Position numbers and translations under genes: made by a program
Assembly (NCBI GenBank): GCA_963995505.1
Contig: OZ023192.1
Coordinates: 11,887,001 to 11,951,000, forward strand
Source: Hypericum androsaemum
Lineage: Eukaryota > Streptophyta > Magnoliopsida > Malpighiales > Hypericaceae
Reading direction: 5' to 3'
DNA length: 64,000 bases
The notes under the pieces: model-generated
Seen by the model: the letters and a program-made list of their open reading frames with translations, nothing else
The model's database searches: none
Told to the model about the DNA's origin: nothing
Shown: one piece after another, positions 14,050-25,753 of the stretch
Position numbering within the stretch: the stretch's first letter is position 1
How the letters are laid out: each line of letters opens with the position of its first letter

Positions 14050-14660
14050 CACGTCGATAATGTCCTTGTAATCTTTTCGTCAGTCTGCTCCGCCGTCAAG
14101 CAACGCCGACATCTCGGGTATGGACTTCAGTCCGTCACTCATCGCCATGGTTGTCGTTGTGGTGGCGGCCTTCCTACTGGTCACCTACTCCCGCCACCTC
14201 ATCCGTCGGTTCTGCCAGTGGTGGCGTCGGCATCGGCGCTACAGATTCTAGCTACCGTCCTACTCCACCACGTTCTCCAACTTGGACTCGACTCCCCCCC
14301 CCCTGTTCGACTATTCCTCCCCAATGGGGCTGCTGGCTTCCACATGTACTCCCCCTATGGGCTCCATGACTCCATCATCAAAATAATCCTTCTCTCCCTC
14401 TGCAATATGCCGTTTTGCGAGACTGCGCCGTATGCTTGCTGGAGTTCGAAGAGAACGACTATGTGAGGACTCTCTCGGCCTACTCCCACCCCTTCCACAT
14501 CGACTGCATCGACATCTGGCTCCAATCCCATGCCAACTGTCATGTCTGCCGCGCGATTCCTCCCCCTTCGCCCCCGTCATGTCCTCCAGGATCCGCCCAT
14601 CCCTCGACGATGCCGTTCTCATTTTTCTCCTCGACCAGGCCAATATCATCACATTTAACT
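14050..14660 (+). pseudogene. ATL-type RING-H2 E3 ligase pseudogene inside Helitron
   Basis: Pieces of an intronless ATL-family membrane E3 ubiquitin ligase occur in order but in different frames. They are a hydrophobic segment (SLIAMVVVVVAAFLLVTYS), the phrase SPYGLHDSIIK, the RING domain CAVCLLEFEENDYVRTLSAY with HPFHIDCIDIWL and CHVC, and then SPFAPVMSSRIRPSLDD. The third zinc ligand, normally Cys before SHxFH, is Tyr (SAYSHPFH), so the RING could not fold normally. Several frameshifts also separate the parts. It lies wholly within the Helitron and points the opposite way to the helicase remnant, which suggests capture from a host gene. Confidence 0.75.
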
Positions 14661-14736
14661 TAAAAATGTAGTTTTGACATTTCCACAGTGTGACACCAAA
14701 CCACCGAAAAAGGAAGTTTTTTTTATTATAGTAAGA

Positions 14737-15164
14737 TTTACATAAAAATAAACATTTATTATTATACATGTAATATATTTTTATGATGATAATATTTTTG
14801 AGATTTCTGTCGAAATTTATTTTTTACAATAAATATAATAATAGTCAACAAATATCAAATATGCTACACACATTACACATATGAGTTTCACAAAGTTGGG
14901 ATGGAATGTAACCGTGTCTTGTTATACAAATTTTATTTTGTTCGACAAATATTTTCAATATTTCAAGTTTCTTTATAGATACTAAAAGTTCATGAGGTAT
15001 AGAAAATTATTAATGAACAAAATCAAACAGTTTAAGAGAAATTATTAAAAATTTTGGATACCTATTATAACAACCGCAGACTGAAGAAAATTAAAGGAAA
15101 CCCCGCAAAAAAAATTAAAGGAAATCTATCGACTTACAAAAGTGCAAGCAATAAAACCACCCCT
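14737..15164. other. AT-rich DNA between Helitron and Mutator-like element
   Basis: No gene is seen. This may be the interior of a second, older Helitron whose 5' end is at 16431. Confidence 0.35.
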
Positions 15165-15173
15165 GGATTATGG

Positions 15174-16322
15174 GAGAAATTTTATGTTCGTCTTTACATA
15201 CCAAGTCACTATTCACCAATCAATGATTGACAAGTGAATTAGTGTATTTTATAATTTTAAATGAGTAGGATAATTAATTATGGAAAGAAAATCAAGACAT
15301 TGTGGTGATATAGTTGTTAAATTTTTTTTTAAAATAAGGTTTCTTGGATCAGAAAATAAATAAACAAACAATTAGTAAAAAAGTCTAACTTTGTATTTTA
15401 TTTTACCTCCTCTAAATAAGATGATTAAAAAAATAATATGTAATAAACTTAAAATTAGTTAAGTAATTATTAACTTTGTACTTAACAATACGTGCTCAAC
15501 AAACCGAGAGAACTAATTATTAATAGAAGAAGTAATTATAATAATGATAAATCACCAAAAACTAAATCACTAATAATAATGCTCAAAGTATATCTAACAC
15601 AACATAATTAAAATATGCATTTCAATTATCAAAGTATAAAATAATAATATTAGTCAACAATTATTTAATTCCCTAACTATAAATATAACGTGATTATAGA
15701 TATTATATTGTGTAAACATTCTAATGATTAAATTATAGTGCATAAAATTTGATACATACCTTATACTCCGTCTAGATACTTTTTTTTTCCAAAAGCTTAA
15801 TCGTGAACCCCAAATAAATAAAGTACTTGTAAGCGTCGAAATTGGTTACAAAATACTAAACATTAATATGAGACTACTTAATTTCTTGATATTGACATCA
15901 TCTAAGCCCTATTAAAAAAGAAATAAGCAAAAATATTAGAAAAGAAAAGAAAAGAAAAAATTGGACTTATACTTAGCTTACTCTTAGACAATTTTATAGA
16001 TTTATTCTTCCTCCTCTAACCGTTCTTAGATAATTTCTATTTTTTTCTTAATTTTGCATATTTTTTAATAATTATCTCTATGGCCAGAAATTTAAGAGAG
16101 TTAGACTTTCTATTAATTGCTTATTTATTTCCTCATCTAAGAAAATTTATTTAGGAAATATTTTTATGACGACTATATCAATGTCTTGATTTTCTTTCCA
16201 TAATTAATTATCTAATCATTTAAAATTATAAAATATACTAATCTACTTGTCAACCATTAATTGGTGGGTACGTAGCAAGTCACATAATGACTTGGTATGT
16301 AAGGACCACCATAAAATTTCTC
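15174..16322. mobile_element. Mutator-like element, AT-rich, non-autonomous
   Basis: Inverted repeats of about 170 bp start GAGAAATTTTATG on both ends and share CTTTACATACCAAGTCA-like and GGAAAGAAAATCAAGACATT blocks. A perfect 9-base duplication GGATTATGG flanks the element (15165-15173 and 16323-16331). The interior is AT-rich with no transposase and no captured gene that I can recognise. Confidence 0.88.
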
Positions 16323-16384
16323 GGATTATGGTTGGTGCACGCGTTCTCTTTCTATTTTTAAAGATATTTTTGACATTTTTAAGT

Positions 16385-16431
16385 TTGACACCAAACTACT
16401 TAAGAAGAGTATTTTCTTTATTATAGTAAGA
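16385..16431 (-). mobile_element. Second Helitron-like 5' end
   Basis: The minus strand from 16431 reads TCTTACTATAATAAAG and then GGTTTGGTGTCA-like sequence. It is closely related over about 80 bases to the 5' end of the Helitron at 14736 and has an A on its 5' flank. No separate 3' CTAG end was found between this point and 14737. Confidence 0.5.
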
Positions 16432-16954
16432 TAGAAAGTTGTTAGGCCTAATTTGTAGGTAAATTATTAGGCCTAGTTTATAAGTATGAATAATTTATTG
16501 ACCAATTAATTTTTCGGTTAAATACAGAAAGAAAAATGACAAAAATTAGAAGAGTGCGTGTAAACAAAAACTGGAAGAGTTCTCACTAACGAGTAAACAA
16601 GCATATTTAAAATAAGAACACTCAAGCTTACTAATTTCAGACCCAACAAAACTGATGTTGCATAATCCGAAAATGCCAAATCAATTGTCGATATACAAAT
16701 GAATCGAACAAATTAAGAGAGAACAAAGAAACGGGTGCTTCAAAGCCGAAACTAGTACGCATACCCCAAAATCGGTAAGCAAATATTAGACAAAAAGAGC
16801 AGCATCCACGCAAATTGAATTAATGGTTCTTATCAGGTAAAGTTAACTTGCCGGCTTAATCACGTCAATTAATCTGTTTTCTCACTACAAATTTCAAGAA
16901 AAATATCCCACTAAAGCAGCTTATAGTCGAAATTAAGGGCCACCACCAATAATC

Positions 16955-16981
16955 CATGCATGCACGTCCATAGCTATAAAT
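16955..16981 (+). promoter_or_regulatory. RY element and TATA box of protease copy 2
   Basis: CATGCATG (16955-16962) is a perfect RY motif, the site bound by B3 factors such as ABI3 and FUS3 in seed genes. TATAAATA follows at 16975, about 108 bases before the ATG at 17083. The same arrangement precedes copy 3 at 61184-61210. Seed expression is an inference from the motif only. Confidence 0.6.
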
Positions 16982-17082
16982 ACCATCAACCCTTTGACGG
17001 ATTTATGCACCAAACAAACATTAAAAATATCAATCATATATCAAACACACTGAATATTTGATCATACCAACAACTGCTAGAT

Positions 17083-18164
17083 ATGACGGCTTTGAAGCTG
17101 TTCGTCGCGGGGTTGATGGTTGTATGCTTGTGGGCATCTCAGGCCTGGTCCAGGCCACTCGAGGATGATGATATAGCTAAGAGTCACGAGATGTGGATGG
17201 CTCAATACGGGCGTGTCTATAAGGACAATGCGGAGAAGGAGATGAGGCGCAAAATTTACGAGGACAATGTGGCTTTCATCGAGTCCTTTAACCAGGCCGG
17301 GAAGAAGTCTTATAAGTTAGGCGTCAATCAATTTGCTGACCTGATCGCTGAGGAGTTCCGTGCCTCGCGAAATGGATACAAGGCGTCGCGGAGCAAGAAG
17401 CCAACAACGCCCTTCAAGTATGAGAATGTGAGTGGTGTTCCACTTTCAATCGATTGGAGGACGAAGGGCGCTGTTACTCCAATCAAGGACCAGGGCCAAT
17501 GTGGTAAGCTACAATATTCTTCATCTATAAATCATAACTTTTTTTTTTGTTTGCCCATAATTGTCACCAAATTATTAAAATGTTTAATTATCCAGGAAGT
17601 TGTTGGGCATTTCCGCAGAGACCTTCCTTGGCAGCAACACCCCTTCGCTTCCTTATGTATCCATCCTCGCCCCAGCTGGTTCCCTACGAGTTCTTAACAA
17701 TCCAATACTTGGTCCCATCCTTAGCTGTTCCGTACCCGACCGCGGTTACACCATGGTCTAATTCGGTCCCACAATCGCCATCGAAAATCCCACTCGAGTA
17801 GAACCGGAAGTTGTTGCCACTCGCGTCGATGGCCACTGATATCGGTTGGCTGGCCACGGCCTTGAGAAGCGAGGCCTCGCTGTTGGCAGGCACGTCCTGG
17901 TAGCCGGTTATCTTGGCGGCATGCTTGGATGACTTCCTAGTGTTGCAAGTGCCATCAGCTGCCGTGTAAGGGTAGTTGGCTTCGGTGGTGAGGCCCTCGT
18001 TTCTGATGATGAACTTGAAGGCGTCGTCCATGAGGCCGCCATTGCACCCTTGGTCAACACTTGTGTCGCAATCCACTAGCTCCTGCTCCGAAAGATAGAT
18101 TAATTTCCCTGTTGATAGCTTTGTGATCCCCTCCGTTGCTGCCACTTCCTATCCAACTGCATGA
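17083..18164 (+). pseudogene. Papain-type cysteine protease with inverted exon 2, copy 2
   Basis: Exon 1 (17083-17503) is intact: a signal peptide, an I29 propeptide with an ERFNIN helix (RRKIYEDNVAFIESFN) and the mature start through KDQGQC. The intron is 17504-17595. Exon 2 begins correctly with GSCWA including the catalytic Cys, but from 17611 to 18145 the exon body is present in reverse orientation. Plus-strand sequence resumes at 18146 with SYPTA and the natural stop at 18162-18164. Read forward, the inverted part ends in a stop after PLE at 17799-17801. About 10 and 13 bases are missing at the two inversion joints. The product would lack the catalytic His and Asn, so the gene is dead. 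A hAT element follows 94 bases downstream. Confidence 0.9.
17611..18145 (-). pseudogene. Inverted exon 2 body of protease copy 2
   Basis: Read on the minus strand this segment encodes the mature protease from [14 protein letters not shown] through [12 protein letters not shown], the catalytic His region [11 protein letters not shown] and the Asn region YWIVKNS. The Trp codon that should follow KNS is TAG, a premature stop. The frame continues beyond it ([13 protein letters not shown] to GLCG), so the piece was copied from a once-complete gene. It is otherwise open for 150 codons and contains the 42-codon block that copy 3 has lost. Confidence 0.9.
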
Positions 18165-18257
18165 TGATTGGTGAGTGGGGAATTAGAGGTTAACAAGCTC
18201 ATGGAATCATATGATCTTCCATATTAAATAGTTACCAATAATAGTTTCTGTGTATCT

Positions 18258-19408
18258 AGACCTGGCCATGAATTGAATCCGATTCGTGATTCGATTCGAT
18301 TCGATTCGTAAAAAATTCGATTCGATTCGACAATAATTCGATTCGTCAAAAAATTCGATTCGAATTCGTCATGATAAGAATTGAATACGGTTCAAGTTTT
18401 TTGTAATTCGTCAAACCGGCGAATTCAATTCGAATTCGATTCGTATCAAATTCGAATTCGATTCGTATCAAATTCGAATTCAAATTCGAATTCCAGGGGG
18501 AATTAAAAGGGAAGGGGGAAATTTAAATTTCAAGGGCAAATTACCATTTTTTTTCTTACCATTTTTTTGTTACCGTTTTAATCCCTAGGTTACCGTTTTT
18601 TTGCTGTTGGTACTTTAAAATTTTTTTTTTATAAATTCAAAATTTCTTCCCAACTCTATAAATACCACCTCTTATTCTTCAAATTTTACACATTCCAATC
18701 TCAATTCTCTACTTCTCTTATTGAAAATTTGAGCTATATAAATTCTCCCTCAAGTTTACTAATTGGAGCTACTTCTCTTATTATGATATATGGAGTGATC
18801 ATTGGCAAACACATTCATATTTTTGTGTTACATGTCATTGGATTGATAATGAATGGAATATACAAAAAAGAATAATTGCATATAAAGTTTTTGATGATAG
18901 TCATAGTGGGAATAATTGTTATAAAATATTGCATATTATTTTACAAGAATATAATCTAGTTCAAAAAATATTTTTATTTTCTCTAGATAATGCAAGTTCT
19001 AATAATGTTATGGTTAAAGATTTAGAAATTTTTTGTACACGATTCGGAAGAAAATTTTTTCATATTAGATGTGCATGTCATATATTTAATCTTTGTACCC
19101 AATATGGAATTAAAGCTTTAGACTCTACATTAGGACCAATTAAACAAGCACTTAATTTATTATGGGCTCGCCCAAAATTGCTAAAAGATTAGAAATTTTT
19201 TTTGCAAATTAAACAACATGAAACCAAAACATTTTCCACAAGATGTTCAACATCGTTGGAATTAATTCGAATTCGATTCTAATTCAAAAATTCATAATTC
19301 GTATTCGATTCGTCTTGTGAAGAATTGAATACGGTTTAATGTTTTGATGAATTCGAATTCGAATAAATTCGATTCGAATTTGTCCAAATTCGAACCGTGG
19401 TCAAGTCA
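18258..19408 (+). mobile_element. hAT element with transposase fragment
   Basis: An 8-base target duplication GTGTATCT flanks the element (18250-18257 and 19409-19416), as for hAT. Imperfect inverted ends read GACCTGGCCA on the left and GACTTGACCA on the complement of the right. Both subterminal regions (about 18280-18500 and 19258-19395) are packed with repeats of ATTCGAATTCGATTCG, likely transposase binding sites. The interior keeps only part of a transposase. Confidence 0.82.
18785..19192 (+). pseudogene. hAT transposase fragment (RICESLEEPER/BED type)
   Basis: An open stretch of about 135 codons reads DIWSDHWQTHSYFCVTCHWI, then FSLDNASSNNVMVKDL, CACHIFNLCTQYGIKALD and LLWARPKLLKD before TAG. 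These match the catalytic-core region of plant hAT transposases, including the Asp of the SLDNASSN motif and the CxxH segment (RCACHIFNL). The BED zinc finger upstream and the dimerisation domain downstream are absent, so it cannot be active. Confidence 0.8.
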
Positions 19409-19416
19409 GTGTATCT

Positions 19417-21930
19417 ATATATGTATTGCAGGTTTATATGCTTCTGCTTATTATTGGTGACGAGAATCAACAAAAGTTTGATCTTAAACATATAAAAGAA
19501 TCCTATTTTTATTTTTTAAAAATTCAAAAAATAACAAAGAAAAACCAATTAAAAATCTGATTGCAGAGAACAATTATCACTTTCACCCTAATTTTTAATT
19601 CATTATATAATAACACGGCATCCTCATAATTAGTATCCATATTAACATGTCGTAACAAAGTAAGAACGAGCACTTAGTTGTTCTAATCTAACAAATATTT
19701 TTGAGTTTGAATCCTTAAAAATATAACAATATGAAATATTTTTAACTTAGAAAATAAATGTCAATTAACACCCGTACTTTAGATGATGTTTACTCATTTT
19801 TCTATTCGTTAAGTTTGATTGAAATTCTCAATGGCCCTAAATCGGATTATTGCAACCGAGACCCGTTGGGCCACGACATCAAGGGACCGGCCTTCTTAAG
19901 TCGATTTCCACAACTCCACATCTGTTCATGTTATTAAGAAATGGTTGTGAGATTTATATTTTTGGCATGTGAATACGATATATATTATAAACTGACCTTA
20001 GTAATGTTTTTGGAAAGCTTTCCAAGATAAAATGTTAAAATTACATTGCCAATAAGTTTAAGCTAGATTTATCCATCTATCGTTTCAAATTTGTTTATAT
20101 TTATTTATCTTTATTTTTCAAAAACCGATTTTCCAAGAAACAAAATTCTAACTAGTCAAATTCATTTAAGGAAATGTTGTGTTCAAGTGTCTCTAAAGTG
20201 AAAAAAGACCATTGAGATATTTACCTTTAAAATAGACTCGAATATCAAAGTTAGATCTCTATCATTTATACAAATTCACAAATTTATTTATGAAGTAAAT
20301 TTTTTAACAACAAGTTTGCACATGATAGGAATTAAACCTTAGATCTGTATCATTTTATTTTTACGTGTTGTGCCGTTAGCTCAAATATCGTTTGACAAAA
20401 CTATCAAAATTATCAAAAAAATGTCATAATGTCAAAACTATCAAGAAACTACAATATTGTAATTAAATCACTATTTATTAGTTAGCTTAATAACAATGTG
20501 AATGTGGTTGATATATATGTGCATTAAATTGTGTGTGTGCTCAGATAACGTGCTTGCTCGAGCTTATGCATCTTTGTGCACATATGTGAGGTACATGTAT
20601 TGTAGCTTGTGCGTCTATGTGAATGCATGTGTGTTGTATGTATGTAGGTGTGTGCGAGTGTGAGTGACTGCGCATTTGTGTGCCATACACATGTACACAT
20701 TTTAATAAACTTCTGACAATATGAACCATTTTTCATCGGTCGCATGTTTCACTGCTTTTAAAAGTATTTTTTGTGAAATCATAAGCTGACTTTGACTCCT
20801 TTACAATTTTGAATCTCCATACTAATGATTTACGGTTGCTAACTTTTTGGATCCTTGAGATATGGTCGTTTAGAACGTTCTAATCACATTGGGGTGTTGA
20901 ATTCTAGCAACATTTAAAAAATAATGTAGCTTGCTTCGGGGAAGCCCAAGCTCCAACATTTGGGAGAGACGTCTTTTTTTTTTCTTGGCCGATAATTGGA
21001 ACACCGTGTAACTTTCACGTAACGTTAACTAATGGAAAATACATGGACGGATGAAATTTGAAAATTAATGCATTATTAGGTCAACACTGTTTTGTAATAG
21101 TTAATTGGGTTGATTAGATAAACAAATAGTTGACTCTGTTTATTAAAATGGAAGGAAAAATATGCTAAAATAGAAACAAGAAACAACCAGGTCAAGTTAG
21201 AGTTGACTCAACGATAAATGCAGAATAAGAAAATGTATTTAAAAAATTGGTCATGGACGGAAAATAGAAACTTGTATTGGTAAATAAATTTTGAAGTCGT
21301 AAAAATAAATTCATTTCATTATCGCGCAAGATCGGCAATACAGACGATCCTTTTTCCCTCGTACATTATTCACTATATTATGAAGTCAACCGAAATCATC
21401 GTCCTGGTTGAAATGTTCTTTTTTTAGATCAGTTGGTTGAAGTGTTCTCAAACTTTAATAATAGTAATAATCTTAAAGACGAAAATTTCTCTTGTTTTCT
21501 TTAGATGCAAAGTAAATTTGATTTGTGTATATTAGTGTGGGGTGTGTAGGGATTGAAGGGGTCAGCTAGCTATAATGATGGATGTTGTTTTGAGCAAAAT
21601 GTTGGCACATATTCGAACAAATGATGCGAACGGTCTCCGAAGTATGCTCAAGTATGCCATTAAGGTGCTATTCATGATGAAGCCAGCTTTTTAAGGGGTT
21701 TGGCTACTAATGAGTGTGAAGTCACAGATTTTGTCGAAGATGATGCTATACGAATAATGTCGCTACTTCCGGGTCAGAAGTGAAGTGATCTAGCGGAAGA
21801 GGAGGAACCCACTAAAATACCAAAGTACACAAGCAGCAAAAGATCAATGAGAATACCAGTATCTCATAAGAAATACTCTGCCTAGTATCCTATGGGACTT
21901 CCTATCGCCTGCTTATGAGTTAGCTAGCAG
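19417..21930. other. Gene-poor AT-rich region
   Basis: No gene is supported. A TG-rich, low-complexity tract lies at about 20530-20700; open frames there are composed of repeated Tyr/His/Thr/Cys codons and are not credible proteins. Confidence 0.45.
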
Positions 21931-22360
21931 GTTTTTATAGCTCGTGTACGCATGTGGGATGCATATGTGGTCGATGTCAAAGGTTGGGCTTGGTTTTCTT
22001 GCTGAGAGCATGTTTGGTCGATGCGTGCTTGTTCTTTGGTTTTATCAACCTTCTATTCAGGTCGTGGAGTGCAACATATACTTGCGACGAGTATTGGATT
22101 GTGTTAAGCAATTATTTGGTTGCTCACATTGTCTTTTGCTTGGTGTATAGTTGGGCACTTTTGATTTTAGATATATTGCTATTTTTGGGGTTACTTTGAT
22201 TATGTACATAGATATTACCTATTTTTAGATATTACCTATCTCTGTTGTGCATGTTTATATGTGATATCTAACACTTAAGGTATGAGACCTTGGTCCTAGT
22301 GGTGTAAACAACCTTGGTGAGTTCTTTTGAGACGAATGAAACTTTATTTATTAAAAAATT
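21930..22360 (+). mobile_element. Possible LINE 3' end
   Basis: The segment ends with a 3'-tail-like sequence, GAAACTTTATTTATTAAAAAAT (21-mer region near 22339-22360), preceded by GT-rich text like that of plant LINE 3' UTRs. No reverse transcriptase is present and no target duplication was found. Confidence 0.25.
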
Positions 22361-22905
22361 TGACTTATGCTGGCCTCTCGATAGAATATTCATTTTATAT
22401 TTTTCTTTTTTCGTTATTTAATAAAGTGTTCCATTTATTAAAAACATTATCATGAAAGATTTGTTCAAGATCAATAAATATATTCACTTCTACCAATCTT
22501 GGCAAGGACCAACATCATCAAAAAGTAAAGTAAGGGTTAGGTTACTATCCGGACAAAATTCTAACTCCGAAAGCATATTATTTAAGTCTCTCCATAAATA
22601 AGTTGAATCTAGACAAGGGCCAAATAAAATAATATCTTAGATATTATTATAGAGGAGAAGTGACACTGTGGGAAAAGAAACGGCCAAATTAATAAAGGGT
22701 GAGATGATGACCAAGCTTAGAGCAAACACTCATTAGCATCATCCACTAAATAGGAAGTCGTCCATTACAAAGAATTAGACATTAGTACAACAACTACTTA
22801 TATCTACTTATAACATAACATAATTGTTCAACTCAATGAGGAAGTTTTGAGTTTTTGAGAATGCAACAATTTTATGAAAATGTGGGACGCTGAACAAGAT
22901 TTGGT

Positions 22906-23275
22906 TTGTTTTTTTTTGGTGCCGTCGTGTGGAAATCTAGCTACTTCGCAACAAGGCCATTTTCGAATATGGTAATTACAATAGAGAGTTTGTCACGCAT
23001 TCCATCTGTTTTCATGCTAATTAATGGATCCTATGGGCTAAATCGACTAGGGACATCGGCTCTCAGGATCTCCTCCTTTCCTAGACACTGTGTCGGATTT
23101 GTAGGAGCCGAGGAGGTTTTTAATTTGAGTTTGGATTTAAGCTCCTGCAGTGGTTTTAGTTTGGGTCTGTTGCTTTTGGCCTTCAAGTAGTTCTCCTTCC
23201 ATTGTTAAGGGGTAGAGTTACCTTTCGTTGATATTACTTCCTTAATATAATATTATTTTACTGACAAAAAAAAAT
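22906..23275 (+). mobile_element. Possible second LINE 3' fragment
   Basis: A segment of mixed composition between AT-rich flanks ends in TTTTACTGAC followed by nine A residues (about 23265-23274). This suits a 5'-truncated non-LTR insertion. No coding domain is recognised. Confidence 0.25.
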
Positions 23276-23279
23276 ACAA

Positions 23280-25150
23280 CAATGTTAATTATTTATCATG
23301 AGAGTTTTGTTACATTTCAAAAATTTTATTATGTTTTAATCTGATTAGTCAGTCCAGTAATTTTTCGGATACCGTATGCTATAAAATAAGAACAAGTGAA
23401 AAATGTTTCGTATAATATATGCTTATTTTATGTTATTACGGGATGAGATCTTGATGTCAATGGAGGTTGATTAGGACGACTAATTTGCCCCAAAAAAAGC
23501 GACGGGCCAACTCTCTTCTACCTCCACCTGTTTTTGTCTTTGGGCGCCACTTCAGAAGACAATTACAAAAGCTCAAACATAAAATAAGATGCCCAAAAGA
23601 GCCTAAATAAGTTTGTTTACTGTTCAAAATCAGCCTTTGATTATGATATTGAGCTACCACCAGTTTTTAAGATTGGAATTGTCGGCAAACGAGCTTATTA
23701 GACCAGTACAATGGATGAGTTTTTAGTATTTTCTGGTTCTAAGATCACATCCTTGTTGAGTCTCTAGAGAAACAACGACCGTCCTGTCCAAGAAGCTTAC
23801 GAGATCATGTCTGCTGATTTGCTCAAAATTATTTATATATTAAACAAATGATCAGAGTTAGTTTAAACAGTAAGAATTTTATTTTATCTTAAATAAGACC
23901 TCGAGTTTAGACCTCGTAAATAGAGATTGACAATACTAAATTCCGAATTTAGTTGGTTGTATATATTACAACGGATACATGACAAAAGATAATATATATA
24001 AAGTTAATTATGAATCACATAGATGAGTCATCAAATGTGTAGAATGTGCTTAATAAGCATTGATAAATAACTTTGTTAATGCAACTAGGAGGACAAGTTT
24101 AGTACATAAGGACGACAAACATTAGTTTTTTTCCTCGGGTAGCATATAATATGAAGAGATCCTTATCATTTCTGCTGCTTTAGCCTACAAAATTTGAATG
24201 TTCGTGCAGCCCACAAATTGAGAAAAACTTGTACTGAAATCTAATGGAAAGTAAAAGCGGCCGCAAGAAAACAAATTCATCAATTTGTTCTTTGACTTTT
24301 CACTTACATCCAGAAAAAATTATATAAAATAAAAGTGGGAACTGTTGAGTTTTTCCATATTGAAAAAAAATAAGGGCTTAGGTAAATAATATCTATCCGA
24401 CACGAAATTATATTAGTCAGTTCAATGATTATTCTAATGATATAAAAAAATATAAGATCTACCAACTATTATAGTACTTGACTTTCCTTCCACCAGGTAA
24501 ATATTTCGAGACTTTTTATGCAGAATGCTAATTATGATTTTCTCAGGTATTACATAGCATTATTTTGTTTGTAATTGATTTGGTTGAAGAAAAAAAGGAC
24601 GTTTTTCTTGGAACGGTCCAATGGTTACTTTCATTCTTTTATTTGGTTTTGGCATTATCATTAATAGCAACCTTTTGACTTGTAGCTGTTTTATAATCAG
24701 TTGTATACGTTTATATTTTAATCCACCCTTTGCCACTTATTTATTTGAATACTCATATAGTTTATGTTATAATTTTTCGCAATGAAATCTCAATTTTGGT
24801 TGAAAATAATATAAAATAATTAATTCATGTTTAAACTTACATGTCTAGCGTTTTACAATTAAGCATGCGGCAAATGAAATACTCAATTAAGTAGAGATAA
24901 AGTTTAGATGAAGACTATGTGCTCTCCATTGGCTAGTACATATGACTTAGGAGCTTAGATCTTTGTTGTGATTGCTATATATATATATATATCTAAGTTT
25001 TTTTTTGGTCAAGTATATATATATATATCTAAGTTTAATTCTGAATAAAATATTTAAACCCATCAGCAAAACTTGTGTGCAGTAGGTATCCATATACTTA
25101 CTGCCTCGGATTCTGTATCTGCGGATAGATATTCCGAGGAAAGAGGTTTT
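23280..25150. other. Intergenic region with TA microsatellites
   Basis: No gene is visible. Two TA runs (about 24977-24992 and 25013-25030) are each followed by TCTAAGTTT, a small local duplication. Confidence 0.45.
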
Positions 25151-25753
25151 TCTGTACTGTTCCATAGTTTTAGTTCTAAAAGCTTTGACTTTTCAATCCC
25201 ATCACCAACTATTTAAACTTCACCTCCATCCTCCCCTTGTTCACATCATATTCACATTATTGGTTAACATTACATCTCTTCCTCAAAAAACTCCCACAAA
25301 TCAAACACCTCCAAAACACCAAAAAAACCAAATTCTTGCATCTTTATTCTCCCTCCAATTTCCCTTCAAAATTCCCACCAAAAGGGCTCCACCAAAAGTA
25401 AGTGGGAAAAGAGAATGCTCTTGATCAAAACAATCAAGAAGAAAATGTGGGTGTTCACCATCTAGCTTTAGACCAAAAAATGTCTCCAAAGAAAAAGGAT
25501 TGTAATTTCCAAGTTATGGAATTCATTTCCACAGCACCAGTAGCCGTCACTAACAAAGGCCTTAAGATCACCAAACAGAACTTCCATCTCCAAAAGTTCT
25601 CCTTCTGGTTTGGCCCCACCACCCGCCCTCCTGGCTCCTAAATAAAAGTCAACGACTCTTCTCTTTTCCAAACCTAAAGACTCTAACTTTACACTTGAAT
25701 TTTCCTATCTTCCCTTTCTTCTTTACCCGAAGTTGTGTCCTTCTGAAGAAACT

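Larger units (their letters stand above)
13364..14736 (-). mobile_element. Helitron with captured RING-H2 gene
   Basis: On the minus strand the element starts TCTTACTATAATAAA (5' TC at 14736) and ends TTTGCTAG (3' CTAG at 13364-13367). A GC-rich potential hairpin (GCATCGTGCGTGC) sits just before the 3' end. The flanking bases are A on the 5' side and T on the 3' side, the expected Helitron insertion context without target duplication. Inside are a degraded helicase C-terminus on the same strand and an ATL-type RING-H2 pseudogene on the opposite strand. Confidence 0.75.

Noticed and set aside
18929..19192. Independent small gene with His/Cys content
   Set aside because: It is the core of the hAT transposase fragment and starts upstream at 18785 without a proper start codon.
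20524..20745. Minus-strand open frames rich in Thr, His and Cys
   Set aside because: They come from a TG/CA-rich low-complexity tract; no protein feature is visible.
25185..25641. Small open frames upstream of the bHLH start
   Set aside because: They have no recognisable content, lie in probable 5' leader and promoter sequence, and overlap frames on the other strand.
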